This document shows positions 17,747-25,413 of a stretch of 41,665 bases of DNA, in pieces (position 1 is the stretch's first letter; every line of letters begins with the position of its first letter). The notes under the pieces were generated by a model. That model ran no database searches, was not told the DNA's origin, and worked only from the letters and a program-made list of their open reading frames with translations. This DNA comes from JANRIC01 sp033765345 (GTDB taxonomy: Bacteria > Bacteroidota > Bacteroidia > Cytophagales > Microscillaceae): positions 1 to 41,665 of the forward strand of contig JANRIC010000127.1 in the NCBI GenBank assembly GCA_033765345.1, written 5' to 3'. Position numbers and translations under genes: made by a program.

Positions 17747-19345
17747 ATGCAAAACTTGTCTGTCATTCAAATCCAAACCGAACTCCAAGAACGTTATGCG
17801 GAGATACTAAGCACCGAAGCCCTGGCCTTCTTAAGCAAGCTTCACCTCGAGTTTAACCCTCAAAGACTGGCTTTACTTCAGAAAAGAGCCGAACGTCAGG
17901 CAGAAATTAATGCCGGAAAATTCCCTACTTTTCGTGAAGACACCCGAAGTATTCGTGAAAGCAACTGGCAGGCCGCCTCAACCCCGCCCGACATTCGGAA
18001 TCGCCGTACCGAAATCACCGGACCAGTAGACCGCAAAATGATCATCAATGCCCTCAACTCTGGAGCAAAGGTTTTTATGGCCGATTTTGAAGATGCTAGT
18101 TCGCCAAGCTTCGCCAATATGATCGAGGGGCAAATCAATCTCAAGGATGCTATTCGCCGTCAGATTGACTACACGGCCGAAAATGGCAAATCCTACAAAC
18201 TGAATGAAAATACCGCAGTACTATTTGTTCGCCCGCGCGGCTGGCATTTGGAAGAAAAGAACCTTTTGTTGAATGGTGAAAGACTTTCGGGAAGTATGGT
18301 AGATTTTGGTTTGTATTTCTTTCACAATGCCAAAGCTTTGCTTGAGAATGGTTCAGGTCCTTATTTCTACCTACCCAAAATGGAAAGCTGTGAAGAAGCA
18401 CGCCTTTGGAACGACATTTTTGTATTTGCCCAAAACGAACTGGGTATTTCACAAGGTACAATCAAAGCCACCGTGCTGATCGAGACCATTCCTGCAGCTT
18501 TTGAAATGGAAGAAATCATCTACGAACTCCGTGAACACATGTGCGGACTCAATGCCGGCCGCTGGGATTATATCTTTAGCTGTATCAAAAAATTCCGCAA
18601 CTTCCCCGATCGTATCTTCCCCGACCGTGCCCAAGTGACCATGACCACACACTTTATGCGCTCTTATGCCAAACTACTGGTCAAGACCTGCCACCGCAGG
18701 GGCGTACACGCCATGGGAGGCATGGCCGCCTTCATCCCAAGCCGCAAAGACGAAAGCATCAACCAAATGGCCTTTGCCAAAGTAAAAGCCGACAAAGACC
18801 TGGAAGCCGAGACGGGCTTCGACGGTACCTGGGTCGCCCACCCCGATTTAGTGCCCATTGCGATGGAGTCCTTTGATCGTTTCCTGGGTGAGCAGCCTAA
18901 TCAAAAAACCGAAACCCACAGCCTCGAGTATCAGGTCTCTGCTGATGATCTGCTCAACTTCAACGTGGAAGGCGGCAAAATCACAGAAGCTGGCCTACGT
19001 ACCAACATCCACGTGGGTATTCTGTACATCGAGTCTTGGCTGAATGGGGTAGGAGCCGCTGCCCTCTACAACTTAATGGAAGATGCCGCCACAGCCGAAA
19101 TATCCAGAGCGCAGGTCTGGCAATGGTTGCACAATGAAGGTGTCAAACTGGATGACGGAAGAGAAATCACCATCGAGTTGTATGAGCAACTATTTCATGA
19201 AGAATTAGAAAAAATCAAAACCCTGTTGGGAGAAGCACCCCTAGCAGAAGGAAAACTAGGGCAGGCTGCCCAGCTTTTTGATAAACTAGTCCGGGATCAA
19301 AACTTTGCCGAGTTCCTGACCCTGGATGCTTACGAATTGATTTAA
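17747..19345 (+). CDS. aceB: Malate synthase A
   Basis: The enzyme condenses glyoxylate with acetyl-CoA to malate, the second step of the glyoxylate shunt. The 532-residue length is typical for isoform A. The family signature 'REHMCGLNAGRWDYIF' is complete, and 'VLFVRPRGWHLEEKN', 'MADFEDASSP' and 'GVHAMGGMAAFIPSRKD' mark the TIM-barrel active site and magnesium-binding region. It is cytoplasmic. The isocitrate lyase gene follows 114 bp downstream on the same strand, so the pair very likely forms one regulon controlled by the palindromic operator upstream. This lets the cell grow on acetate, fatty acids or other C2 sources. Confidence 0.97.
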   Translation: MQNLSVIQIQTELQERYAEILSTEALAFLSKLHLEFNPQRLALLQKRAERQAEINAGKFPTFREDTRSIRESNWQAASTPPDIRNRRTEITGPVDRKMIINALNSGAKVFMADFEDASSPSFANMIEGQINLKDAIRRQIDYTAENGKSYKLNENTAVLFVRPRGWHLEEKNLLLNGERLSGSMVDFGLYFFHNAKALLENGSGPYFYLPKMESCEEARLWNDIFVFAQNELGISQGTIKATVLIETIPAAFEMEEIIYELREHMCGLNAGRWDYIFSCIKKFRNFPDRIFPDRAQVTMTTHFMRSYAKLLVKTCHRRGVHAMGGMAAFIPSRKDESINQMAFAKVKADKDLEAETGFDGTWVAHPDLVPIAMESFDRFLGEQPNQKTETHSLEYQVSADDLLNFNVEGGKITEAGLRTNIHVGILYIESWLNGVGAAALYNLMEDAATAEISRAQVWQWLHNEGVKLDDGREITIELYEQLFHEELEKIKTLLGEAPLAEGKLGQAAQLFDKLVRDQNFAEFLTLDAYELI

Positions 19346-19348
19346 GCC

Positions 19349-19411
19349 TTTAAACCTATAAGGTTTTTAAAACCTTATAGGTTTAAAAAGCAGGTAGTTG
19401 CCGCTACCTGC
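19349..19411 (+). terminator. Two tandem hairpins between aceB and aceA
   Basis: The first hairpin has 19-bp arms, TTTAAACCTATAAGGTTTT at 19349-19367 and its exact complement at 19369-19387, almost without a loop. The second follows at once: GCAGGTAG (19390-19397) and CTACCTGC (19404-19411) around a 6-nt loop. Neither has a good T-run, so they may lower read-through or protect the aceB end, rather than fully terminate. The first may instead be a dispersed palindromic repeat. Confidence 0.5.
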
Positions 19412-19459
19412 TCATAATCAAATACTTAACTTTCTTAAAATAATAACTATACGAATACG

Positions 19460-20734
19460 ATGACTAAAGAACAAAAAATTTCTGAATTAATCAAAGATTG
19501 GAGTACAAATCCAAGATGGTACGGCATTGAGCGACCTTACACTGCCGAAGACGTTATAAAATTACAAGGTTCTTACCAGATCGAGTACAGCATCGCCCGC
19601 CTGGGAGCCGAGCGTTTGTGGAAAAAACTTATCTCCCAACCTTTTGTAGCCGGACTAGGTGCCCTCACCGGAAACCAGGCTATCCAGGAAGTACAAGCCG
19701 GACTCGAAGCCATTTATCTCAGTGGCTGGCAGGTAGCTGCCGATGCCAACCTAGCCGGACACATGTACCCCGACCAAAGCCTCTATCCGGCCGACTCAGT
19801 ACCCAAGGTCGTAGAGCGCATCAACAATGCCCTGCTCCGCGCCGACGAAATCCAGGGGCTGACCCATGAATCATCCATTCACTGGCTCGTGCCCATCGTA
19901 GCCGACGCCGAGGCAGGTTTCGGAGGCAATCTCAATGCCTTCGAGCTGATGAAAATGATGATCAAAGCAGGAGCGGCAGGCGTTCACTTCGAAGACCAGC
20001 TTTCCTCCGCCAAAAAATGCGGACACCTAGGCGGCAAAGTACTCGTACCCACTGCCGAAGCCATCAACAAACTTGTAGCTGCCCGACTGGCTGCCGACGT
20101 GATGCGCGTACCTACCATCCTGATTGCCCGTACAGATGCTGATGCCGCCGGACTTCTGACCAGCGACATAGACCCCAGAGATCACAAGTTTGTCACCGGA
20201 AACCGTACCTCCGAAGGATTCTACGAAGTGCGTGCAGGCATCGAGCAGGGCATAGACCGTGGCTTGTCTTATGCCCCCTTTGCTGACCTGCTTTGGATGG
20301 AAACCTCCAAGCCCGACCTGGCAGAAGCCCGTGAATTTGCCCAGGGAATCCACGCCCAGTTCCCTGGTAAAATGCTGGCTTACAACTGCTCGCCCTCCTT
20401 CAACTGGAAGTCCAAACTTTCTGTCAGTCAAATGGAGACCTTCCGTGAAGAACTCGCAGCAATGGGTTATAAATTCCAGTTTATCACCCTGGCCGGCTTC
20501 CACGCCCTGAATACCAGCATGTTCGAGCTTTCCAAGGCCTACAAAGAGCGCGGCATGGCGGGCTACTCCGAACTACAGGAAAAAGAATTTGCCTTGCAGC
20601 AACACGGCTTCAAAGCCGTAAAACACCAGGCTTTTGTTGGTACAGGCTACTTTGATGCCGTACAAAACACCGTGATGGCCGGACAAGCCTCTACCGTCGC
20701 TTTGAGAGGCTCTACCGAAGAAGCGCAGTTCTAG
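19460..20734 (+). CDS. aceA: Isocitrate lyase
   Basis: The enzyme cleaves isocitrate to succinate and glyoxylate, the first step of the glyoxylate shunt. The 424-residue length fits the short bacterial class. The catalytic signature 'KKCGHLGGKV' is complete; 'VADAEAGFGG', 'HFEDQLSSAKKCGH' and 'RTDADAAGLLTSDIDPRD' are the conserved metal and substrate segments, and 'YNCSPSFNWK' lies in the C-terminal substrate-binding part. It is cytoplasmic. The gene lies downstream of aceB, separated by two hairpins, and is followed by a strong terminator-like hairpin at 20928-20968. Confidence 0.97.
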   Translation: MTKEQKISELIKDWSTNPRWYGIERPYTAEDVIKLQGSYQIEYSIARLGAERLWKKLISQPFVAGLGALTGNQAIQEVQAGLEAIYLSGWQVAADANLAGHMYPDQSLYPADSVPKVVERINNALLRADEIQGLTHESSIHWLVPIVADAEAGFGGNLNAFELMKMMIKAGAAGVHFEDQLSSAKKCGHLGGKVLVPTAEAINKLVAARLAADVMRVPTILIARTDADAAGLLTSDIDPRDHKFVTGNRTSEGFYEVRAGIEQGIDRGLSYAPFADLLWMETSKPDLAEAREFAQGIHAQFPGKMLAYNCSPSFNWKSKLSVSQMETFREELAAMGYKFQFITLAGFHALNTSMFELSKAYKERGMAGYSELQEKEFALQQHGFKAVKHQAFVGTGYFDAVQNTVMAGQASTVALRGSTEEAQF

Positions 20735-20745
20735 TTTTTCAGTCC

Positions 20746-20906
20746 ATAGAGTTTTTTGTCCATAGTCCATAGACGATGGTCGATAGTCATGACATGAATT
20801 AAGATGTTACATCTATAAAATATTTCAAGACCCAAAAACCCTATGGACTATGGACTATCGTCTACGGACTTGAAAAAACTATGGACTATCGTCTACGGAC
20901 TTGAAA
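20746..20906. repeat. Cluster of GTCCATAG-type direct and inverted repeats
   Basis: Two direct copies of a 29-bp unit (ACTATGGACTATCG... ending CTTGAAA) start at 20847 and 20878, 31 bp apart. About 80 bp upstream (20760-20790) is a near-complement, GTCCATAGACGATGGTCGATAG, with a few mismatches. The cluster therefore has an inverted-repeat outline like a small dispersed palindromic element. No coding sequence is inside. Confidence 0.6.
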
Positions 20907-20927
20907 TAATATGTGTTTTTATTGTTT

Positions 20928-20968
20928 AAAAAAAAACCGCTCTGCTTTTGGTGGGGTGGTTTTTTTTT
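20928..20968 (+). terminator. Rho-independent terminator after aceA
   Basis: Nine A then CC (20928-20938) pair perfectly with GG then nine T (20958-20968) around a 19-nt loop that can extend the stem with CCGC/GTGG. The trailing T-run suits termination of the aceBA transcript. Confidence 0.65.
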
Positions 20969-21279
20969 CTAAAGAAGCCGATTCCAGGAGTCGTTGACCT
21001 ACCTGAGAAAGCAGAAAGCCCCTAAGTGCATAAGAGCTAAAAATAAAACCAGGATATACAATAAACAGGCACGTAAAAAACACTGCGCTTTACGAGGCAT
21101 TGACCTTGTGGTTGGATACTTTTGAGAAAAAAAATAATAAATATTTCGCCCCTTGGGGGCTTGGAAAAGCTCATTGTGCCTTTTCGTTGATGCGATTAAC
21201 CTAATTTTAGAAAAATCATTTTATTTTTTAATTTCAAATGATTATCTTGACTAAAAAATATTCCAAACCACATAAGACA
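20969..21279. other. Intergenic region after aceA terminator
   Basis: No supported gene lies here. A short hairpin GCCCC-TT-GGGGGC occurs at about 21148-21160. The last 60 bases are AT-rich and should contain the promoter for the 21280 gene, but no consensus is clear. Confidence 0.4.
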
Positions 21280-21759
21280 ATGTCCAAAGAAAACCTCGTT
21301 TCGCTCAATATCCCGGATGCAGATATGACAGCCATTAATCAGGCTATTCAAACCCTGCAAGATAAATTACTGCCTCATCTCTTGGAACTTAACAAAGCAG
21401 AAAAAGAAAGTATCCCTAAGATGAAAGACAAAACGATTGCTTTCGTAACAAAAGCCACCGAACACAGTGAGCAAAAGCCTATGCTCGTGCCCCAATACGT
21501 GGATGTAAAAGAAATGCGTAAAGACCTTGAAGCCGTTGAGCTATTCAGGCAACTATCCAACTCCATCAACCAAATAGCCAAAGGCTTAGACGACACCATG
21601 ACCGTAGCTGGCAGTGAAGCTTACATTGCAGCACTTGCTTTTTATCAATCCGTAAAAGTAGGGGCAAAACTCAATGTTCCGGGTGCACAAGAAGTGTATG
21701 ACGACCTCAGCGTACGCTTTCCGGGTAGAAGCAAGCAAAAAACACCTCCCACTACCTAA
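21280..21759 (+). CDS. Conserved hypothetical protein, helical, unknown function
   Basis: I chose the internal Met at 21280 (MSKENLVSLNIPDADM), which gives 159 residues; an upstream in-frame Met at 21238 would add 14 mostly basic residues that look unlike the rest. The protein is predicted mostly helical, without signal peptide or membrane segment. The segment 'FYQSVKVGAKLNVPGAQEVYDD' followed by 'LSVRFPG' is a pattern I associate with a small family of Bacteroidota proteins of unknown role. It ends in a basic, Thr/Pro-rich tail. It stands alone between the aceBA terminator and the tandem repeats that precede the paralogue array. Confidence 0.65.
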   Translation: MSKENLVSLNIPDADMTAINQAIQTLQDKLLPHLLELNKAEKESIPKMKDKTIAFVTKATEHSEQKPMLVPQYVDVKEMRKDLEAVELFRQLSNSINQIAKGLDDTMTVAGSEAYIAALAFYQSVKVGAKLNVPGAQEVYDDLSVRFPGRSKQKTPPTT

Positions 21760-21778
21760 ATTGCTACGCTAAGTAATC

Positions 21779-21867
21779 AAATTGCCTCTCTGACCTGCAA
21801 TTTTCCTACTGGGAGAGGCAATTTCCTCTCTCCGACCTGCAATTTTCCTACTGAGAGAGGCAATTTT
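21779..21867. repeat. 42-bp tandem repeat with inverted arms
   Basis: The block GACCTGCAATTTTCCTACTG occurs at 21792 and again at 21834, a 42-bp period. Each unit is bounded by complementary arms: AAATTGCCTCTC (21779-21790) with GAGAGGCAATTT (21813-21824), and CCTCTCTC (21825-21832) with GAGAGAGG (21853-21860). They would fold as two adjacent hairpins between the 21280 gene and the paralogue array. They may act as terminators or be a short dispersed element. Confidence 0.6.
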
Positions 21868-21869
21868 GT

Positions 21870-22295
21870 ATGTCAGAGATAAAAACCCGTAAAATAATGG
21901 AGAAGTGGCGATGTATTACTTTGGGGGCAACCGTATTAGATGCCCAAAATAATTCTTGTACTTTAAGAGGTAGAGTAGAAATGGTTGTAGCCACTGGCAA
22001 ACAAGACCCCCAAACCCCTTTTTTCTTTTTGAACGAATATAAACCTCAACTCAAATCACAATCCGACCCCCAAGGACAACTCTTAATTGCGATGCTCACT
22101 GCCCAAGCCAAAAATAACGGGCTAAACTTACCAATTTATGGAATGTATAGTATTGGGCAAAATTGGTTTTTTGTGCTTTTAGAAAATAAAGAATATAGTG
22201 TGAGCAAACAATTTGATTCTACCGACCCTTCAGAATTGAAACAAATTATCAATATGCTGCAATATGTCAAAGCCCATATCGAAAAAAATATTTGA
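21870..22295 (+). CDS. Array member A: N-terminally truncated paralogue (PD-(D/E)XK-like)
   Basis: At 141 residues this is a C-terminal two-thirds copy of the 215-residue family seen at 23980 and 26031. It keeps Glu37 ('RGRVEMVVATG'), Glu56-x-Lys58 ('FFFLNEYKPQ'), 'PQGQLLIAML' and the C-terminal 'YSVSKQFDSTDP', but lacks the first ~85 residues, including the conserved 'WNEED' helix. Its first 16 residues are out-of-frame translation of a cyclase-tail remnant (GGAGAAGTGGCGATGTATT, 21899-21917). It therefore looks like a deletion fusion. It may be expressed, but probably is not a complete enzyme; pseudogene is an equally fair label. Confidence 0.6.
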   Translation: MSEIKTRKIMEKWRCITLGATVLDAQNNSCTLRGRVEMVVATGKQDPQTPFFFLNEYKPQLKSQSDPQGQLLIAMLTAQAKNNGLNLPIYGMYSIGQNWFFVLLENKEYSVSKQFDSTDPSELKQIINMLQYVKAHIEKNI

Positions 22296-22298
22296 GTT

Positions 22299-22379
22299 TT
22301 AAAAATTGTACCAAAAAGCAAGGGAGAAGTGGCGATGTATTTTGTGGAAGGGATTTTGTAAATTTGTAGAAACAAAATC
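22299..22379 (+). repeat. Cyclase-tail remnant R2 with inverted repeat
   Basis: The frame from 22302 reads KIVPKSKGEVAMYFVEGIL-stop, clearly the C-terminus of a class III cyclase (compare KIEAKNKGEVEMYFVEKVL at the end of the 25414 gene). The stop codon lies at 22359-22361. GATTTTGT (22352-22359) and ACAAAATC (22372-22379) form an 8-bp inverted repeat with a 12-nt spacer, 9 nt before the next start codon. TAAATTTG at 22359-22366 also fits a -7 promoter box. Confidence 0.75.
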
Positions 22380-22388
22380 AAAATAGAA

Positions 22389-23054
22389 ATGAAATCTTTT
22401 GAAAACTGGAAATATGAAGAAGTAGAATTGACCTTTGGCATCAAACAAAATGAAAACTTAGCTTTGATGATTGAATGGCTGCAATCTGAAGAGAAAATAA
22501 CAGAAGAAGAAGAAAAAATAATTCTAAAACTCCAAAAACGTCTCAAACGTTTTGTTGATGCTTGGAATGAAGAAGATTTGAAGGCTTTTTTTTTAATCCC
22601 GCTAATTGATTTAGTCAATTTTTATGAAGATAATAAATATCGTATTTTTTTAGAGGCAACGATTGGAGCTAAAATCAAAGATGTTCAAAACCAAGAAATA
22701 GATTTGCGTGGGCGCATAGAATTTTTGGTGGCTACTGGCGAACAGGACCCTCGTATACCTTTTTTCTTTTTGAATGAGTATAAGCCTCAACTCAAATCCC
22801 AGTCTGACCCCAAAGGACAACTTTTAATTGCTATGCTCACTGCCCAAACCAAAAATGAAGCCTACCATTTAACTATCTATGGGCTTTATACCATTGGGCG
22901 GTTTTGGTTTTTTGTGATTTTGGATGGTAAAGAATATTCAGTCAGTAGGGCTTTTGATGCTACCGAAGATGATATTTGGCAGATTGTAGCCATTTTGAAA
23001 AAGGCTAAATTATATATTGAAGAAAATTATGAGAAGGTAATAAAAAGCAAATAA
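22389..23054 (+). CDS. Array member B: small PD-(D/E)XK-like protein
   Basis: The 221-residue protein starts MKSFENWKYEEVELTFG and is nearly a twin of the gene at 26771. It is soluble, with no signal peptide. A helix with 'AWNEEDLKAFFLIPL' (59-73) precedes a beta-rich core: Glu111 in 'LRGRIEFLVATG', Glu130-x-Lys132 in 'FFFLNEYKPQ', then 'KGQLLIAMLTAQ'. The spacing of acid, 18 residues, E-x-K is that of PD-(D/E)XK nucleases, so a nuclease fold is inferred, not proven. The C-terminal part ('IYGLYTIGRFWFFVIL', 'YSVSRAFDATEDDI') is shared by all members. It ends three bases before the next cyclase-tail remnant. Confidence 0.75.
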   Translation: MKSFENWKYEEVELTFGIKQNENLALMIEWLQSEEKITEEEEKIILKLQKRLKRFVDAWNEEDLKAFFLIPLIDLVNFYEDNKYRIFLEATIGAKIKDVQNQEIDLRGRIEFLVATGEQDPRIPFFFLNEYKPQLKSQSDPKGQLLIAMLTAQTKNEAYHLTIYGLYTIGRFWFFVILDGKEYSVSRAFDATEDDIWQIVAILKKAKLYIEENYEKVIKSK

Positions 23055-23056
23055 TG

Positions 23057-23114
23057 GAGGGCGAAGTGGCAATGTATTTTGTGGAAAAGGTTTTATAAAT
23101 TTGTAGAAATAAAA
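23057..23114 (+). repeat. Cyclase-tail remnant R3 with inverted repeat
   Basis: The frame from 23057 reads EGEVAMYFVEKVL-stop, the cyclase C-terminus. TTTTAT (23091-23096) and ATAAAA (23109-23114) pair across a 12-nt spacer. Compared with the TTTTGT/ACAAAA arms elsewhere, both sides have changed so that pairing is kept. The next start codon is 12 nt downstream. Confidence 0.75.
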
Positions 23115-23126
23115 ATTTCTTAGATT

Positions 23127-23777
23127 ATGATAACAAAATCATTCAAAGATTGGGACTCCGAAGAAGTAGAGAAAGTTTTTGGAATCAGTCGCTTATGGAA
23201 AGAATTTGATACACTGGAAGAGTGGATAAACACCCAAAACTTTACTCCCAAACAAGAACCCCAAATAGAAAAACTAAGAGATATACTTTTTCTCAATGTA
23301 GATGCTTGGAATGAGGATGAATTGAAAATGTTTTTTATAGCGCCTTTGTTAAGTATAGTTAATTTTTATCACCAGCCTTATTATAAGTCCTTTACACAAC
23401 GCACATTGAAGATTCAGACCGATACGGTAGATTGCAAAGGAGATGTAGAATTTTTGGTAGCAACAGGAAGAAAAAATCCTGAAAAACCCTTTTTCTTTCT
23501 ACACGAATACAAACAAGAAGAACAACGCACTAATGATGCTTTGGGGCAGTTATTGATTGCTATGGTAGCCGCACAAATCTCCAACCAAGATGATATGCCT
23601 TTGTATGGCTGTTATGTGTTGGGCAGATTTTGGTTTTTTGTGGTACTTGACAAAGATAGATATTCGGTCAGTAATGCCTATAATGCTACCAATGAAGATA
23701 TTTATAAGATTATGGATATTTTGGGAAAGATGAAATCAAAGGTTGAAAGCTATTTTAATTTGGAAAAATTAAAATAA
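23127..23777 (+). CDS. Array member C: small PD-(D/E)XK-like protein
   Basis: The 216-residue protein is a more diverged family member, closest in motif wording to the inverted gene at 24721 ('FFFLHEYKQE', 'GCYVLGRFWFFVVL'). It has 'AWNEDELKMFFIAPLL' near 60-75, Glu108 in 'CKGDVEFLVATG', Glu127-x-Lys129, and 'LGQLLIAMVAAQ'. It is cytoplasmic and basic-acidic mixed with no other domain. It is preceded by remnant R3 and followed by two remnants, one strongly decayed, which suggests that a neighbouring copy was lost between it and the next gene. The function is unknown; the nuclease fold is inferred from motif spacing. Confidence 0.75.
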   Translation: MITKSFKDWDSEEVEKVFGISRLWKEFDTLEEWINTQNFTPKQEPQIEKLRDILFLNVDAWNEDELKMFFIAPLLSIVNFYHQPYYKSFTQRTLKIQTDTVDCKGDVEFLVATGRKNPEKPFFFLHEYKQEEQRTNDALGQLLIAMVAAQISNQDDMPLYGCYVLGRFWFFVVLDKDRYSVSNAYNATNEDIYKIMDILGKMKSKVESYFNLEKLK

Positions 23778-23787
23778 GATATTTAGC

Positions 23788-23843
23788 GCAAAGCAGAGGA
23801 TATGTTTCGTGGAGAATAGTCCTTAGTGAAGACAAAACAAAGG
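23788..23843 (+). repeat. Decayed cyclase-tail remnant (R3b)
   Basis: GATATGTTTCGTGGAGAATAG and the following AGTGAAGACAAAACAAAGGC align with remnant R5 at 24660-24710 (GTGGAGAATAGTCGTTTGTG...), with roughly a quarter of positions changed. No reading frame survives. It lies directly after gene C and 65 bp before intact remnant R4, so two remnants lie side by side without a gene between them. Confidence 0.5.
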
Positions 23844-23907
23844 CAAGGATTTATTTAAAATGAATAAAAATGGAATACGAAATATATCTCGAGTATGGAA
23901 ACAACGA

Positions 23908-23968
23908 AACAAAGGCAAAGTCGAGATGTATTTTGTGGAAGCGATTTTGTAAATTTTTAGAAACAAAA
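23908..23968 (+). repeat. Cyclase-tail remnant R4 with inverted repeat
   Basis: The frame from 23908 reads NKGKVEMYFVEAIL-stop. TTTTGT (23945-23950) and ACAAAA (23963-23968) flank a 12-nt spacer. The gene at 23980 starts 11 nt downstream. Confidence 0.75.
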
Positions 23969-23979
23969 CACAAATTGAT

Positions 23980-24627
23980 ATGAAACCTTTTGAAAAGTGG
24001 AAAACGGAAGAAGTGGAACTCACTTTTGGAATTAAATATTTGCGAAGCACCCCTCTGATGCAAGATTGGCTACAATTCCAGCAACCATTAGACCCTGCTG
24101 ATGAACAGACGGCTGAGAAGCTAAGATTATTTTTGCAGGAATTCGCCAATTTTTGGAATGAAGAAGATATGAAGGTCTTTTTTATAGTGCCTGTTTTGCA
24201 AATTGTCAACTTTTATGCACCAGACAAATATCGCACTTTTATGGAGGTTACCCTTCAAGCAAACCTAGTAGATGCCCAACATAACCCCTGTACCTTGCGG
24301 GGCAGGGTAGAGATGGTAGTGGCTACAGGCAAGCAAGACCCGCAAATACCTTTCTTCTTTTTGAATGAATATAAAGCCCAACGCAAAGTGATTACAGACC
24401 CACAAGGGCAATTATTGATAGCCATGCTCGCTGCCCAAGCCAAAAATAATGGGAAAAACTTACCCATTTACGGAGTGTATAACATTGGGCAAAACTGGTT
24501 TTTTGTGATTTTGGAAAACAAAGAATATAGTGTGAGCAAACAATTTGATGCAACCGACCCCGCCGACCTCAAGCAAATTATCAATATGCTGCAATATGTC
24601 AAAGCCCACATTGAAAGAAATGTTTGA
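23980..24627 (+). CDS. Array member D: small PD-(D/E)XK-like protein
   Basis: This 215-residue protein is very similar to the one at 26031, and the truncated protein at 21870 matches its C-terminal part. Features: N-terminal helix 'FEKWKTEEVELTFG', 'FWNEEDMKVFFIVPVL' (58-73), Glu111 ('LRGRVEMVVATG'), Glu130-x-Lys132 ('FFFLNEYKAQ'), Gln144 in 'PQGQLLIAML', and C-terminal 'YSVSKQFDATDP'. No signal peptide or membrane segment. The DNA after its stop is nearly identical to that after the 26031 gene, so gene and remnant were copied together. Role unknown; nuclease fold inferred. Confidence 0.75.
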   Translation: MKPFEKWKTEEVELTFGIKYLRSTPLMQDWLQFQQPLDPADEQTAEKLRLFLQEFANFWNEEDMKVFFIVPVLQIVNFYAPDKYRTFMEVTLQANLVDAQHNPCTLRGRVEMVVATGKQDPQIPFFFLNEYKAQRKVITDPQGQLLIAMLAAQAKNNGKNLPIYGVYNIGQNWFFVILENKEYSVSKQFDATDPADLKQIINMLQYVKAHIERNV

Positions 24628-24631
24628 GCTT

Positions 24632-24712
24632 TGAAAATCAACAAAGAGAACAAGGGCGATTCGCGATGTATTTTGTGGAGAATAGTCGTTTGTGAGGACA
24701 AAAACAAACTGC
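24632..24712 (+). repeat. Cyclase-tail remnant R5, frameshifted
   Basis: AAAATCAACAAAGAGAACAAGG (24635 onward) encodes KINKENKG, then a one-base loss shifts the frame before ATGTATTTTGTGGAG (MYFVE). The stop-codon inverted repeat is decayed (GTTTGTGAGGACAAAAAC). The following gene is in the opposite orientation, so this remnant is not upstream of a start codon. Confidence 0.65.
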
Positions 24713-24720
24713 ATAGAAAA

Positions 24721-25344
24721 TCAGGATTCAATTTGTTCTTTTACCCAACGTAGCATTTTAAAAATCCTAAAAATATCTTCTTGAGTGGCATCGAAGGCAA
24801 GGCTTACTTCCAGATTTTTATCTTTTAAAACGACAAAAAACCAAAACCTTCCTAATACATAACAACCAAATAAGGGTTTTGGCGTTTCATTCAAGGCTTG
24901 GGCGGCAAGCATCTCAGCTACCAATTGAGCAAGAGGGTCATTATCTCGCTTTTTCTCTTGTTTGTATTCGTGCAAGAAAAAAAAGGGCTTTTTGGGTTCA
25001 TCTATGCCAGTAGCCAATACAAAATCCACTATTCCATTCAATCGGATTCCCTGTACTTCGGCTGAAATACGTCTTTGCGTAAAAATTTTACACTTTTCGC
25101 TTTGCAAATCTGCCAACAAAATCAAAGGACTAATAAACATAAATTTTAATTCATCTTCATTCCAGTTTTCAGCATTGCGAATCAATTGTTCTTTGAGTGA
25201 ATCTAAGGCTTTATGTTCCTGTGCATTGATTTCATTTTCAGCCATTAACCAAATCTGCAATAGGGTAAATGAATGGTAAATTCGGCTTAAGCCAAAGGTT
25301 TCCATTAATTCTCCGATTTTCCAATTTTCAAAGGATTTACTCAT
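24721..25344 (-). CDS. Array member E: inverted small PD-(D/E)XK-like protein
   Basis: This is the only array member on the minus strand. The 207-residue protein starts MSKSFENWKIGELMETFG, has 'NWNEDELKFMFISPLI' near 60-75, Asp107 in 'LNGIVDFVLATG', Glu126-x-Lys128 in 'FFFLHEYKQE', and 'LAQLVAEMLAAQ'. It is the copy in which the first acid is Asp, the canonical PD-(D/E)XK form. No cyclase-tail remnant precedes its start; 69 bp separate it from the divergent cyclase gene at 25414, with which it may share a promoter region. It may be the oldest or an independently inserted copy. Confidence 0.75.
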   Translation of the reverse strand: MSKSFENWKIGELMETFGLSRIYHSFTLLQIWLMAENEINAQEHKALDSLKEQLIRNAENWNEDELKFMFISPLILLADLQSEKCKIFTQRRISAEVQGIRLNGIVDFVLATGIDEPKKPFFFLHEYKQEKKRDNDPLAQLVAEMLAAQALNETPKPLFGCYVLGRFWFFVVLKDKNLEVSLAFDATQEDIFRIFKMLRWVKEQIES

Positions 25345-25413
25345 TTTTTTAGCTTCAATTTCTTACCAAATGTATGGATTATTTGCTTATCTTTCAAGCA
25401 AGATTCAAAATGT

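Noticed and set aside
24255..24467. Cys-containing minus-strand open frames opposite the array genes
   Set aside because: They recur opposite each paralogue at the same place, which is expected from antisense of a conserved gene, and they lack own starts or motifs.
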